A DNA stretch of 64,000 nt from Flavobacterium sedimenticola (GCF_030053345.1 NZ_JASGBP010000001.1:434001-498000); one strand, 5' to 3'. Positions 43,536-53,157 are shown, counted from the stretch's first letter. Program-made: numbers and translations. The notes: generated by a model from the sequence alone, not told the origin.

Positions 43536-45638
43536 TTATTTTAGAAGTTGGTACGCCAGCAAAGCGGTCAGATACGCAAAACCACTCATAAAAATCAGTT
43601 GAACCAGTGGCCATTTCCAGCTGTTGGTTTCTTTTTTTACAATAGCCAGAGTACTAATACATTGCATGGCAAAGGCATAAAAGAGCAGTAGTGAAACTCC
43701 GGTAGCAAAGTTGAATACTTTTCGTCCATCGGCATGAACTTCGGCGGCCATTCGGTTTTTAATGGTTCTCTCCTCATCACCATGACTGCCGACGCTGTAA
43801 ATGGTGGCTAGTGTTCCCACAAAAACTTCGCGTGCCGCAAAAGAGCTCACTACGGCAATACCTATTTTCCAATCGTAGCCCAAAGGACGAATCACCGGTT
43901 CAATCGATTTTCCGATAATTCCGATGTATGAGTTTTCGAGTTTGTGCGAGCTGATTTGGTCGTTCAGGTATTCTAAATCATCAAGACGGTTTTCGGCTTT
44001 GACTTTTTTGATGACCAAGCTTTCGGCATTGTCAAATCCTTTGGCCGGTCCGTGCGAACCTAAAAACCACAATATAACTGATAATGCTAAAATGATTTTT
44101 CCGGCGCCAAACACAAACGATTTTGTTTTTTCAACCACGTTAATGGCCACGTTTTTAAATAGCGGTAATTTGTAAGTAGGCATTTCCACTACAAAATACG
44201 ATTTGGTTTTGAGCTTTAAATATTTGTTTAAGAGAAAAGCCGAAAAAATAGCCATACCGAAACCCAGCAAATACAAAATCATAAGGGTAACTCCTTGTAA
44301 ACTGAAAACGCCGAGGATTCTTTTTTCGGGGATAATCAAAGCAATCAATATGGCATAGACCGGTAAACGCGCCGAGCAGGTAATAAATGGCGTCACCAGC
44401 ATAGTAATCAGTCTTTCTTTCCAATTTTCAATATTTCGCGCACTCATAATGGCGGGAATGGCGCAGGCTGTTCCCGAGATTAAGGGAACAACACTTTTGC
44501 CGGACAAGCCGTAGCGGCGCATAATTTTATCCATCAAAAACACTACACGACTCATGTAACCGCTTTCTTCGAGTACCGAAATAAACAGAAAAAGAAAAGC
44601 AATTTGCGGTATAAAAATCACAATACCACCGATACCCGGGATGATTCCCTCGCTGAGCAGATTGGTAAATTCGCCGGCCGGCAAATGATTTTTGGTGTAA
44701 TTGGCCAAGTTGGCAAAAGTGCTGTCGATGAATTCCATCGGCACACTCGACCAATCAAAAATCGATTGAAAAATCAACAATAAGATTCCGAAGAATATGG
44801 CGTACCCAAAAATTTTATGGGTTAAGATTTTGTCCAGTTTCGCCCGCAAATCGGTGGCGTTGGCGGTATCTATTTTTTGACCGATTTTGAGTGTATCGTT
44901 TATAAATTGATACCGCTTTATGGTTTCTTTTTGTTGCAATCGTTTCAACTCCGAATGCGATTTGGTAAATTCACTCGGAATTTCTTTTCGTTCCAAATTT
45001 AAGAAATACACATCTTGCGTAATCACCAACCAAAGTTTATACAACAATTGATTCGGGAACGCTTGTTGCAGTTTGTCGAAATACGCTCGATCGATGCTCG
45101 AGGCATTCAAACAAGGCTCGGTCGATAAATTTTTGTAGTCGACAATTGTATTTTTCAGCTCTTCAATACCAACGCCTTTTCGGGTACTCACCAAAACAAT
45201 TTTGGTCTTCAGTTGTTCTTCCAGATACGGAATATCTAACGAAATTCCTTTGGCTTTCATACGATCGGTCATATTGATGACCAATATCGTCGGAATTTCT
45301 AAATCTTTGATTTGGGTAAAAAGCAAAAGATTTCGCTTCAAATTCTCAACATCCGTAACCACAACCGCTACATCGGGGAAGAGTTTGTCGTTTTTGTTCA
45401 ACAACAATTCAATCACCACATTTTCGTCAATAGAACTGGCATTCAAACTATAGGTTCCCGGTAAATCTAAAATATTTGCTTTGAAATTATTGGGCAGTTT
45501 GCAAAACCCTAATTTTTTTTCAACCGTAATACCCGGATAATTTCCCACCTGTTGGTTGAGTCCGGTTAATTGGTTAAACACCGAAGTTTTTCCGGTATTT
45601 GGGTTTCCGATTAGCGCTACATTGATGTTTTGACTCAT
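43536..45638 (-). CDS. feoB: Ferrous iron transport GTPase FeoB
   Basis: A 700-residue Fe2+ importer. The N-terminal G domain has GNPNTGKTSVFNQLTG (G1), DLPGTYSL (G3) and NMTD (G4). The membrane part has the two Gate regions, including SGTACAIPAIMSARNIENWK and TPFITCSARLPVYA, and a conserved FAAREVFVGTLATIYSVG segment. The ATG is 5 bases after the feoA stop. It is not fused to FeoA, although fused forms are common in Bacteroidota. Confidence 0.97.
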   Translation of the reverse strand: MSQNINVALIGNPNTGKTSVFNQLTGLNQQVGNYPGITVEKKLGFCKLPNNFKANILDLPGTYSLNASSIDENVVIELLLNKNDKLFPDVAVVVTDVENLKRNLLLFTQIKDLEIPTILVINMTDRMKAKGISLDIPYLEEQLKTKIVLVSTRKGVGIEELKNTIVDYKNLSTEPCLNASSIDRAYFDKLQQAFPNQLLYKLWLVITQDVYFLNLERKEIPSEFTKSHSELKRLQQKETIKRYQFINDTLKIGQKIDTANATDLRAKLDKILTHKIFGYAIFFGILLLIFQSIFDWSSVPMEFIDSTFANLANYTKNHLPAGEFTNLLSEGIIPGIGGIVIFIPQIAFLFLFISVLEESGYMSRVVFLMDKIMRRYGLSGKSVVPLISGTACAIPAIMSARNIENWKERLITMLVTPFITCSARLPVYAILIALIIPEKRILGVFSLQGVTLMILYLLGFGMAIFSAFLLNKYLKLKTKSYFVVEMPTYKLPLFKNVAINVVEKTKSFVFGAGKIILALSVILWFLGSHGPAKGFDNAESLVIKKVKAENRLDDLEYLNDQISSHKLENSYIGIIGKSIEPVIRPLGYDWKIGIAVVSSFAAREVFVGTLATIYSVGSHGDEERTIKNRMAAEVHADGRKVFNFATGVSLLLFYAFAMQCISTLAIVKKETNSWKWPLVQLIFMSGFAYLTALLAYQLLK

Positions 45639-45643
45639 TTTCT

Positions 45644-45874
45644 CTAAAGGATTTCAACTTTAATCTCGTGAGCGCTTTCTTTTCGAATGGCCAAGAAGGA
45701 ACCGTTGTTGACATTGAGGTAAATCGGATCGCCCAAAGGAGCAATATGGAGAATCTCCAAATCATTGCCGGGTAAGCATCCCATTTCCAAAAGCTTTAAT
45801 GGGATTTTTTCCAAATCCACTTCGGTAATAACGGCTTTAGTTCCGATAGGTAATACGTCAACGGTTGTTATCAA
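45644..45874 (-). CDS. feoA: FeoA, with a TTG start
   Basis: A 76-residue SH3-like cytosolic partner of FeoB (KIPLKLLEMGCLPGNDLEIL, GDPIYLNVNNGSFLAIRKESA). The only start codon in frame before the conserved region is TTG at 45874; a stop lies two codons upstream. A TTG start may keep translation low. The leader has TACTTTTG at 45901-45908 and a palindrome TGATAATTATCA at 45931-45942. Confidence 0.93.
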   Translation of the reverse strand: MITTVDVLPIGTKAVITEVDLEKIPLKLLEMGCLPGNDLEILHIAPLGDPIYLNVNNGSFLAIRKESAHEIKVEIL

Positions 45875-45900
45875 TGCTTATTTAGATTGAATTAAGATTA

Positions 45901-45942
45901 CAAAAGTAGCGATAAAAAAAGAATATCCCGTGATAATTATCA
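45901..45942 (-). promoter_or_regulatory. feoAB promoter region with a Fur-like palindrome
   Basis: TACTTTTG on the minus strand (45908-45901) is the -7 box. Upstream, TGATAATTATCA (45931-45942) is a perfect 12-base palindrome resembling half of a Fur box and overlaps the stop of the Sco gene. TTATTTAGA at 45878-45886 lies in the leader. Confidence 0.45.
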
Positions 45943-46623
45943 GTTTAACTCATTTTTATCTTCTTCCAATAGCCAATTAATGTCATCAATGAGTTTTTGA
46001 ATGTCTTCTTTTTTGGTGCCATCGTAAAAGCCGCGGACTCTTCTTTCGGCATCTACCAACACAAAGTTTTCGGTATGCACCATATCGTATAATTCTTCCG
46101 GCTTTCCGAGTTTAACAGCCAAGTACGATTTGCGAGCCATACTGTAAATGTCTTTTTTATCACCGGTTACCAAATTCCATTTCGAATCAATTACACCTTT
46201 TTTCAAAGCATATTTTTTCAATACCGGAACGCTGTCAATCTCCGGCGTAACGGTATGCGACAGCAGCATTACTTTCGGATTATTCAAAAAAGCCTTTTGC
46301 ACATCAATCATGTTGGTGGTCATTATCGGGCAGATGGAGCCACAGGTGGTGAAGAAAAAGTCGGCCACATAAATTTTGCCTTCGTAATCTTTTTGGGTAA
46401 TGGTTTTGCCGTTTTGATTGGTAAATGCAAAATCGGCTATAGTGTGGTATTTACTGACGTACTGCACAGTGCTGTCCACCAATTCGGGATTGACATCGGA
46501 CGGATTGTAAATCGGTAACGATTTGCTCGGTTTTAAGGCGCTGTAAAATAAAGCTATGGTAATGATGGAAAAGAGCAGGAATGTGCCGAAGAAAATGCGA
46601 TATTTTTGGATAAAATGCAGCAT
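45940..46623 (-). CDS. Sco family (SCO1/SenC/PrrC) copper-binding thioredoxin-like protein
   Basis: A 227-residue membrane-anchored protein. An N-terminal helix (FFGTFLLFSIITIALFYSAL) is followed by a thioredoxin fold with the metal-binding pair in TTCGSICPIM and the conserved region VMLLSHTVTPEID; a later HTENFVLVD may supply the His ligand. Sco proteins deliver copper to the CuA site of cytochrome oxidase or act as thiol reductants. I start at ATG 46623: the frame opens at TTG 46638, which lies inside the -7 box TACTTTTG (46636-46643). Confidence 0.9.
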   Translation of the reverse strand: MLHFIQKYRIFFGTFLLFSIITIALFYSALKPSKSLPIYNPSDVNPELVDSTVQYVSKYHTIADFAFTNQNGKTITQKDYEGKIYVADFFFTTCGSICPIMTTNMIDVQKAFLNNPKVMLLSHTVTPEIDSVPVLKKYALKKGVIDSKWNLVTGDKKDIYSMARKSYLAVKLGKPEELYDMVHTENFVLVDAERRVRGFYDGTKKEDIQKLIDDINWLLEEDKNELN

Positions 46624-46635
46624 GCTTTTTTTTGA

Positions 46636-46643
46636 CAAAAGTA
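46636..46643 (-). promoter_or_regulatory. Candidate -7 element of the Sco gene
   Basis: TACTTTTG on the minus strand, 12 bases before the chosen ATG. Confidence 0.5.
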
Positions 46644-46729
46644 CAAAAGCAACGCCATGATTGGTAACATTTTGACCTTAATCAGTACTTATAATTTTGT
46701 TAAAAAATGATTTCTGCTATCGAAATCGA

Positions 46730-46737
46730 TACATTTG
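46730..46737 (+). promoter_or_regulatory. Candidate -7 element of the M13 peptidase gene
   Basis: TACATTTG matches TAnnTTTG, 33 bases before the ATG. Confidence 0.5.
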
Positions 46738-46770
46738 TAATTACGAATACAAACGAAACAAATTACGCAT

Positions 46771-48816
46771 ATGAACTCTATTTCAAAATTTTGGGCCACA
46801 GCTTTTATGGCTGCAGTAATGCTTCCGGTTGCCGCTCAACAAAAAACACCGGGAATCGATTTGTCGTTAATGGACAAATCGGTCAGTCCGAAAGATGATT
46901 TTTTTACTTACGTGAACGGAACTTGGTTGAAAAACACCGAAATTCCGGCCGACAGAAATCGTTGGGGAAGTTTCGATGAATTGCGTCAGAGAACCGACAT
47001 CGACGCTCTGGAAATTTTGAAAGATGCGGTAAATAATCCCTCTTTCAAATCCAATACCGACCAGGGAAAAGCCATCAATCTCTACAAATCCATTATGGAT
47101 ACAGTGGCTCGAAACAAACAAGGGATTAACCCTATAAAACCCTATTTGGCCAAAATTAATGCCGTAAAGAACATCAAAGATTTGCAAAAATTGTTAATCG
47201 AGATGGAACCGCTTGGCGGCATAGGATTTTTTGGAGTAGGCGTAGGAGCTGATGACAAAGACAGTAACAAAAACTCCATCACATTGGCCCCGGGTCGTTT
47301 AGGATTGCCCGACAGGGATTATTATGTTTCGGAAGATAAAGATTCTAAGGAAAAAAGAGAAAAATACCAAGCACATGTTGCTCGTATGTTGGCTTACATT
47401 GGTATTAAACCGGATCAAGCTAAGGCTGATGCGGCTAAAATTGTAGCGTTTGAAACCGCCATGTCAAAACCAAGATTAGACAGGGTAGAGCGCAGAGATG
47501 CCCGAAAACAATACAATCCGACTGCTGTAACCGATTTACAAAAAATGGTGCCGGCGATTGATTGGAAAGGCTATTTAGGCGGTGTCGGCTTTCCGAACAG
47601 TGATACCATTATTGTTTCACAACCGCGTTACATGGCCGAATTGCAAGCACTTTTAGCGAAGAACAATGTAGAAGATTGGAAAGCCTATATGCGATGGGCC
47701 TTGTTAAATCGTGCTGCCGGCATGTTGTCTACTGAAATCGGAGCGGCTAATTTTGACTTTTACGGGAAAACCTTAACCGGCGCTATCAAACAAAGAGCTT
47801 TGGAAGAGCGAGCACTGCAAACCGTAAATGGTAGTGTTGGAGAAGCATTAGGTAAATTATATGTAGCCAAAATGTTCCCGGCCGAAGCCAAAGAAAAAGC
47901 CCGTAAAATGATCAAAAACGTGATGCGTGCCTACGAAATCCGAATTACCAATCTCGATTGGATGTCGGCCGAAACCAAGCAAAAAGCCATTCAAAAACTC
48001 AACAGTTTGACTATTAAAATCGGGTATCCCGACCAATGGAAAGATTATTCCGAATTGGCTATTGTAAGTCCGTCCGAAGGCGGCAATTATTTTGATAACA
48101 TGATGAATGTTTCCCGTTGGAATCATGCCAAAAGTATCAAGAAAATAGGAAAACCGGTTGATAAAACCGAATGGGGAATGTCGCCGCAAACGGTGAACGC
48201 CTATTACAATCCGTCGTACAACGAGATTGTGTTCCCGGCTGCCATTTTACAACCGCCGTTTTACAACTATCAAGCGGATGAAGCCGTGAATTATGGTGGT
48301 ATCGGAGCGGTTATCGGTCACGAAATTTCCCATGGGTTTGACGACGAAGGTTCGCGATACAACGCCGAAGGGAATTTAGTAGATTGGTGGACGGCCGACG
48401 ATTTAACCAAATTTACGGCTTTGGGTATGGCTTTGGCCGATCAATATTCGGCTTTAGAACCACTACCGGGAATTCGGGTTGACGGGAAATTTACTTTAGG
48501 AGAAAACATCGGTGATTTAGGGGGTATCAATGCAGCATATGATGGTTTACAGTTGTATTTGAAGGAAAACGGCAATCCGGGTTTAATTGACGGATTTACA
48601 CCGGAACAACGGTTGTTCATTTCCTGGGCTACCATTTGGCGAAGCAAAATGCGCGACGAAGCCATTAAAAACCAAGTTAAAACCGATCCGCATTCCCCGG
48701 GAATGTACCGTGCGTATGTACCGTTGATGAATTTGGATACGTTTCACAAAGCCTTTGACATCAAGCCGGGAGACGGAATGTACACCGCGCCCGATAAGCG
48801 AGTGAAAATTTGGTAA
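46771..48816 (+). CDS. M13-family (neprilysin-like) zinc metallopeptidase
   Basis: A 681-residue exported peptidase. The signal peptide is MNSISKFWATAFMAAVMLPVAAQ. The zinc motif is HEISH (H517 first), in GAVIGHEISHGFDDEGSRY, and the third ligand Glu is in ENIGDLGGINAAYDGL. NAYYNPSYNEIVFPAAILQPP precedes it, as in the family. The C-terminus VKIW is the standard M13 end with the required Trp. It is a single gene with a terminator after it. Confidence 0.96.
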   Translation: MNSISKFWATAFMAAVMLPVAAQQKTPGIDLSLMDKSVSPKDDFFTYVNGTWLKNTEIPADRNRWGSFDELRQRTDIDALEILKDAVNNPSFKSNTDQGKAINLYKSIMDTVARNKQGINPIKPYLAKINAVKNIKDLQKLLIEMEPLGGIGFFGVGVGADDKDSNKNSITLAPGRLGLPDRDYYVSEDKDSKEKREKYQAHVARMLAYIGIKPDQAKADAAKIVAFETAMSKPRLDRVERRDARKQYNPTAVTDLQKMVPAIDWKGYLGGVGFPNSDTIIVSQPRYMAELQALLAKNNVEDWKAYMRWALLNRAAGMLSTEIGAANFDFYGKTLTGAIKQRALEERALQTVNGSVGEALGKLYVAKMFPAEAKEKARKMIKNVMRAYEIRITNLDWMSAETKQKAIQKLNSLTIKIGYPDQWKDYSELAIVSPSEGGNYFDNMMNVSRWNHAKSIKKIGKPVDKTEWGMSPQTVNAYYNPSYNEIVFPAAILQPPFYNYQADEAVNYGGIGAVIGHEISHGFDDEGSRYNAEGNLVDWWTADDLTKFTALGMALADQYSALEPLPGIRVDGKFTLGENIGDLGGINAAYDGLQLYLKENGNPGLIDGFTPEQRLFISWATIWRSKMRDEAIKNQVKTDPHSPGMYRAYVPLMNLDTFHKAFDIKPGDGMYTAPDKRVKIW

Positions 48817-48830
48817 TCACCACATCAATA

Positions 48831-48857
48831 AAAACCTCAAGTTATGCTTGAGGTTTT
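48831..48857 (+). terminator. Terminator after the M13 peptidase
   Basis: AAAACCTCAAG pairs with CTTGAGGTTTT (loop TTATG), followed by T residues. Confidence 0.88.
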
Positions 48858-48981
48858 TTTATGCTTTTCCAAAAAATTCTAATTAAATGAAGGTTCCCTC
48901 TTTTTGGAATCAACAAAATAGATTTAAAAGGGAAGCGACTAAAATCAATACAAACAATAGAACCCATAATATTAATGGTTC

Positions 48982-49785
48982 TCATAACCTTTGATATTGA
49001 AACTCGTAATCCAATAAACGGATGATTTTGTCGCTCGAAATGGTTTTGCCAACCGACCTTTTGGTGTCATCAAATTGCGGGATCGGCAAATTCAAGGTTT
49101 GCGCTTTTTGGGTGTAATAGTCTTTTCGCGTTGGGTGAAACGGCGCTGCGGCATTGAATGTTTCGCCAAACTTTCCTTGCGCTATAATTTCGCGAATAAT
49201 ACCGATACAATCCGATTGATGAATCAGGTTGATGGGCGCCAAAGGATTTTCCAGTTGTTGCTTTCCGGCTAAAAAATAAACCGGATGCCTGTCGGATCCG
49301 ATTAGACCACCAAAACGAATTAGAGTGGTCGTAAAATGCGCATTGTTTTTTAACAGCGTTTCGGCCGCTACAAGTTGCTTTCCGTTTTCGGTATCGGGTA
49401 TCGGCGGTGTGGCTTCGGTTATGACCGAATTGTCATCGGCATACACCGAGGTTGAACTGATAAAGAGCACATTTTTCAGGCTCGATTGCTCCACATTGGG
49501 CAATACTGTTTTTATCTTTTGAATAAAACTATCGGGTACCGCATTTTTTAGTTTGGGCGGAATGGCAATAATCAGTAGAGAAGAGGCATTCAAAAAATCC
49601 TCAATATCGCCAACAATCTTGGTTTCTTCTATCTCTAAAGTATAGGCTTCTATTCCGTGGGAGACCAAAGCCGGTATTTTGGAAGCTGTCGTCACAGAAC
49701 CTTTCACCCGAAACCCTTCCTTCACTAATGCTTTTGCCAAGGGAAGTCCCAACCAACCGCAACCTAAAATACTGATTTGTTTCAT
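48982..49785 (-). CDS. NAD(P)-dependent epimerase/dehydratase-like SDR protein
   Basis: A 267-residue protein from ATG 49785, which overlaps the stop of the M28 peptidase gene by 1 base (TAATG). The frame runs further upstream within that gene without support. The Rossmann motif is ILGCGWLGLPLAKALVKEGF at the N-terminus, with FISSTSVYAD and TLIRFGGLIGSDRHPV later, as in YeeZ-like SDRs that lack a clear Tyr-x3-Lys dyad. Substrate unknown. Confidence 0.85.
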   Translation of the reverse strand: MKQISILGCGWLGLPLAKALVKEGFRVKGSVTTASKIPALVSHGIEAYTLEIEETKIVGDIEDFLNASSLLIIAIPPKLKNAVPDSFIQKIKTVLPNVEQSSLKNVLFISSTSVYADDNSVITEATPPIPDTENGKQLVAAETLLKNNAHFTTTLIRFGGLIGSDRHPVYFLAGKQQLENPLAPINLIHQSDCIGIIREIIAQGKFGETFNAAAPFHPTRKDYYTQKAQTLNLPIPQFDDTKRSVGKTISSDKIIRLLDYEFQYQRL

Positions 49786-52172
49786 TAGCGTATACTGTCT
49801 TTGGCCACCGCTACACTGTCGGATACTGTGCTGCCGTACGGTCGGACAAGTTGGTTGTTGTTTTGCGGCAGTATAGGTGACGCTTTTATTTTTTGACGAA
49901 TGATTACGGCGTCGTTCAGTACAAAAGGCATTGGCATCATCCAATTTTTTCTGGGGGTCATGGCAAACCACGGATTACGGAGTAAATCGAAGGAACTTTC
50001 TACCAAAGACAGATTTAGTTTTTGGGTTTTCGGAATCGAAAAATCGAGCTCCAAAGGTTCATTGTTCACTACGTAATACGTCACCAATTTTCCCGAAGAT
50101 TTCCCCGATATAGCGCTGTTGATATCAATCGATTTTACGCCGTTGGCTTTGAGATTATGAATTTGATTGTCTTTGTTAAAGATATCGTATCGATTTACGT
50201 TTCGATTCGGTGTTATCCGAATCTTGTACATCCGTTGATTGCCTTTTACCGTATCCCGAATAAAGGTAATGGTAGGTCTCGGGATGTTTTTCAACGGCGC
50301 TTCTTTCATAAAAGTGAATTGTGAACCGTATTTGCTGTAGAGCGTATTGGTATTCAGCGCTTTTCCGTTTTTGGGTTTTTCTCCCAAATAGCCTTTGGTC
50401 CATTCATCCAAATTAACATCGTACGTCGCCCAATGCGCTTGGTTAACATCGCTATCCAAAACATACACTAAACTGTTGGGTTTGGCTTTGCCGTATGCGT
50501 AACCTGAATTTTGATGCGCTTTGATACACCATCCGACAGCCAACAAAAAGAAGAACCCGGCCCAAAGCGGTTTTCGTTGGAACGAACCGAAAACGGGTAG
50601 TAATAAACCAAATGCCAAAACCGTCACGATGGCGCTAACAAACATAATTTTTAAACCCAATCCTACGGGAAACATTTGGATAAACGGTGCCACAATAACT
50701 AAAGTTGGAATAGCCAACAACACATTAATGAACCAATACGATTTTTGGGTTAGGACATAAATGCCCAACATTAGTGTGCCGGACAGCACCGGAATAATTA
50801 AAAAACCGGCACCCTTCAATTTAAAAAAGATAACGAGATTAAGGATTAACCAAAGAAACAATGGCGCTACCGCCTGATTCATTTCGGGGTTTCGTTTGCC
50901 GTTATTAGGATAAAACAAAAAGCAAACGGCCATTGACAAACTAATGAAAGCATAAATATAATCGTGACCGTTATAGGTAAAGCCCTGAAGAATGTCTTGG
51001 TATTCAGGATAAAAGTTCACGAATAATTTCCAGCCGGCATAGGTAAGTAATCCGGCTACAATAAGAGCACCAAGCAGCGGCACAAACCCTTTGATGATTT
51101 CATCCATGCGCAATACTTGCTTGCCTAAACCCACAAAAACGAACAACAAGAGCAGGGCGAAAGCCACGATGAACATAGGTAAAATCCAATCAAACGGGTA
51201 ACTCACTAATGAAAACGGGATATTGAAATATACTTTGTCGGTAGTCGCATTCAACTTCGACAAATCGGCGTTAGCAAAATGATTCAACAAGGGCAACAAA
51301 TAGGTGCCTTGATGCGCCAAGGTTTTTGGGTCTAAATGTTCCCATCGGTCTTGCGAGGTGTGGTAATTAAAATGACTGTCGATGAAGGCAAAATTAAAAC
51401 CCTGAATTTGTCCATGTTCTCTAAAAACAGTTAAGTCGGTATCGTTGGGCAGCATTTTGTAAATGCTGTACAGTAGCGAATTGGATACCGGATACGGTAC
51501 ATTTCCGTTGCTGAAAGCCTGAACCATTTCGGCATTGCCTTTATTGGTTTCCATAAGCATGTAACTCGGGCCTGAGGAACCTCGGGCTTCAAAATTGAGT
51601 GCCAACCCTACATTTTTAGCCCATTGGTGTTGGGTGACAAACAGGGCAGCACCGTTGAGACCTAATTCTTCCGCATCACTAAAAAGGATGATAATGTCGT
51701 TTTTGTGCGGGGTTTTGTTGTGTAAAAAAGCGCGAACACTTTCCAAGATAGTGGCTACGCCCGAAGCATCATCACTGGCGCCATGGGAAACCGAATGCGG
51801 TGCACTGTCGTAATGGGATAGCAATAACAATGCTTTACCGCTGGTACTTCCTTTTATTTTGGCCAGTATGTTTTTGGACTTGACCAATGTGCCTTTTTCG
51901 GTCATGGTAAAGCCTTCCTGAACAGAAGGTTGCAGTCCCAGGGTTTGCAGTTCTTTTTGGAGGTAGGACGCTACGTTTTCGTGATAAGCAGCACCCACAA
52001 AATGAGGTTTAACCGTCATGCTTTTAACCGTTTGTAAGGCTCTTTGGGTAGAGAATTCGGATAGCGGTGCTTCGGTCTGATCATAGTTTTGCGGCATCAT
52101 GAAGTAGAAAATGCCGCTGAGTATACCCGCTAACAACAAAAAGCTAATCAGTGATGGTGGGTTGTTTTTCAT
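49785..52172 (-). CDS. M28-family metallopeptidase with membrane helices
   Basis: A 795-residue protein. A first helix (about 6-24) leads into the M28 aminopeptidase domain with zinc ligands in LLLSHYDSAPHSVSHGASDDASG and IIILFSDAEELGLNGAALFV, and a later His in FIDSHFNYHTSQDRW. After about residue 310 come around eight membrane helices, then a C-terminal domain outside the membrane. This layout resembles ER/vacuolar-type membrane M28 peptidases. Substrate unknown. It leads an overlapping unit with the SDR gene. Confidence 0.9.
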   Translation of the reverse strand: MKNNPPSLISFLLLAGILSGIFYFMMPQNYDQTEAPLSEFSTQRALQTVKSMTVKPHFVGAAYHENVASYLQKELQTLGLQPSVQEGFTMTEKGTLVKSKNILAKIKGSTSGKALLLLSHYDSAPHSVSHGASDDASGVATILESVRAFLHNKTPHKNDIIILFSDAEELGLNGAALFVTQHQWAKNVGLALNFEARGSSGPSYMLMETNKGNAEMVQAFSNGNVPYPVSNSLLYSIYKMLPNDTDLTVFREHGQIQGFNFAFIDSHFNYHTSQDRWEHLDPKTLAHQGTYLLPLLNHFANADLSKLNATTDKVYFNIPFSLVSYPFDWILPMFIVAFALLLLFVFVGLGKQVLRMDEIIKGFVPLLGALIVAGLLTYAGWKLFVNFYPEYQDILQGFTYNGHDYIYAFISLSMAVCFLFYPNNGKRNPEMNQAVAPLFLWLILNLVIFFKLKGAGFLIIPVLSGTLMLGIYVLTQKSYWFINVLLAIPTLVIVAPFIQMFPVGLGLKIMFVSAIVTVLAFGLLLPVFGSFQRKPLWAGFFFLLAVGWCIKAHQNSGYAYGKAKPNSLVYVLDSDVNQAHWATYDVNLDEWTKGYLGEKPKNGKALNTNTLYSKYGSQFTFMKEAPLKNIPRPTITFIRDTVKGNQRMYKIRITPNRNVNRYDIFNKDNQIHNLKANGVKSIDINSAISGKSSGKLVTYYVVNNEPLELDFSIPKTQKLNLSLVESSFDLLRNPWFAMTPRKNWMMPMPFVLNDAVIIRQKIKASPILPQNNNQLVRPYGSTVSDSVAVAKDSIR

Positions 52173-52248
52173 TATGGGACAGTTGTTTGTTTGGCCTCTG
52201 AAGCATCAAGTGAATGAGTTGTTTCAGACTTATGATAGGGTAAATGTA

Positions 52249-52599
52249 CTAAATATCTTTTTTGACCAAGACATAAAAATCATTATCGATGGGCATGTAA
52301 CCCTGATCGTAAATAAAAAAGTAGGTGTTTCCGGTTTTGGTCGTTCGGATATTGGTGATATACTCAAAGTCGAAGCCTTTACTTAATAGTTTAAATCGAG
52401 AAGCTTTTGATTTCCCATCGGTATTCAATGCGGTTAATATGCGATAGTTTTTTCGCAACTTATTATGCGTATTGCGCATGTAATTATTGCAGTCTTTATT
52501 GATTTTGTTGTTGTAGGTGTTACGACAACTGTCACCACAAAACTTTTTGTCTTCTCTACCTACAAGTTTTTCACCACATTCTAAACATTTTCTGTCCAT
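52249..52599 (-). CDS. Small protein with an N-terminal C4 zinc ribbon, unknown function
   Basis: A 116-residue protein. The start MDRKCLECGEKLVGREDKKF followed by CGDSCRNTYN gives a CxxC-CxxxC zinc-finger-like set (DUF2116-like). The rest has a basic region and a C-terminal TYFFIYDQGYMPIDNDFYVLV segment. I do not know its role; a nucleic-acid contact is plausible. A -7 element TACATTTG is at 52651-52658 on the minus strand. Confidence 0.8.
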   Translation of the reverse strand: MDRKCLECGEKLVGREDKKFCGDSCRNTYNNKINKDCNNYMRNTHNKLRKNYRILTALNTDGKSKASRFKLLSKGFDFEYITNIRTTKTGNTYFFIYDQGYMPIDNDFYVLVKKDI

Positions 52600-52650
52600 A
52601 ATACTCTTGTTTAAATTTATAAAATGTGCTTAAAATCTTATGTATTTAAT

Positions 52651-52658
52651 CAAATGTA
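52651..52658 (-). promoter_or_regulatory. Candidate -7 element of the zinc-ribbon protein gene
   Basis: TACATTTG on the minus strand, 51 bases before the ATG. Confidence 0.45.
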
Positions 52659-52812
52659 CGAAAATATTTCTATTTGTAAACGGTTACAATTATTTATAGT
52701 CGAAAGTAAATGGTAAGAAACCGATTATTTTTTTGAAAGCTTTTCATCTTTGCCATGTCAGACTCGCCAATGAATCTGAAAAAGTAATTAGTAACATTTA
52801 AATATAAACGCC

Positions 52813-53136
52813 ATGAGAAACAGAGTACAGTTGATTGGACATTTAGGACAAGATCCTGAAGTTAAAACTTTAGAAGGAGGAAGAAAGGTAGCTAATTTTA
52901 CCCTTGCCACCAATGATTATTACACCAATGACAAAGGCGAGAAAATTGAGAATACCGAATGGCACAAAGTAGTGGCTTGGGGTAAAACCGCAGAGATTAT
53001 CGAGAAGTACGTTAACAAAGGCAAAGAAGTAGCTGTTGACGGAAAATTAACGCACAGAAGTTATGATGACAAAGACGGAGCCAAGCGCTATGTTACCGAA
53101 GTGGTGGTGAATGATATTTTGTTGTTAGGGAAATAG
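52813..53136 (+). CDS. ssb: Single-stranded DNA-binding protein, short form without acidic tail
   Basis: A 107-residue OB-fold protein (NRVQLIGHLGQDPEVKTLEG, NFTLATNDYYTNDKGEKI, WHKVVAWGKTAEIIEKYVNKG). It ends VVNDILLLGK immediately after the OB fold. The usual Gly/Pro linker and the acidic tip (DDDIPF type), which recruit repair and replication partners, are absent. The terminator follows directly, so this is the natural end. It may be a second SSB, with the full-length one elsewhere (inference). Confidence 0.94.
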   Translation: MRNRVQLIGHLGQDPEVKTLEGGRKVANFTLATNDYYTNDKGEKIENTEWHKVVAWGKTAEIIEKYVNKGKEVAVDGKLTHRSYDDKDGAKRYVTEVVVNDILLLGK

Positions 53137-53157
53137 CCATCACCAGCACATGACATG

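Noticed and set aside
48861..48981. Possible short membrane peptide on the minus strand between the SDR gene and the M13 terminator
   Set aside because: The hydrophobic frame has no start codon after its stop, and the other frame with ATG gives an unremarkable 41-codon peptide. The gap holds no other gene I can support.
49786..49971. 62-codon N-terminal extension of the SDR gene
   Set aside because: It lies inside the M28 gene, and the Rossmann motif begins right after ATG 49785, which overlaps the M28 stop as TAATG.
52600..52812. Non-coding RNA in the gap before ssb
   Set aside because: The gap is AT-rich with promoter-like words only; no stable stem or conserved structure could be seen by eye.
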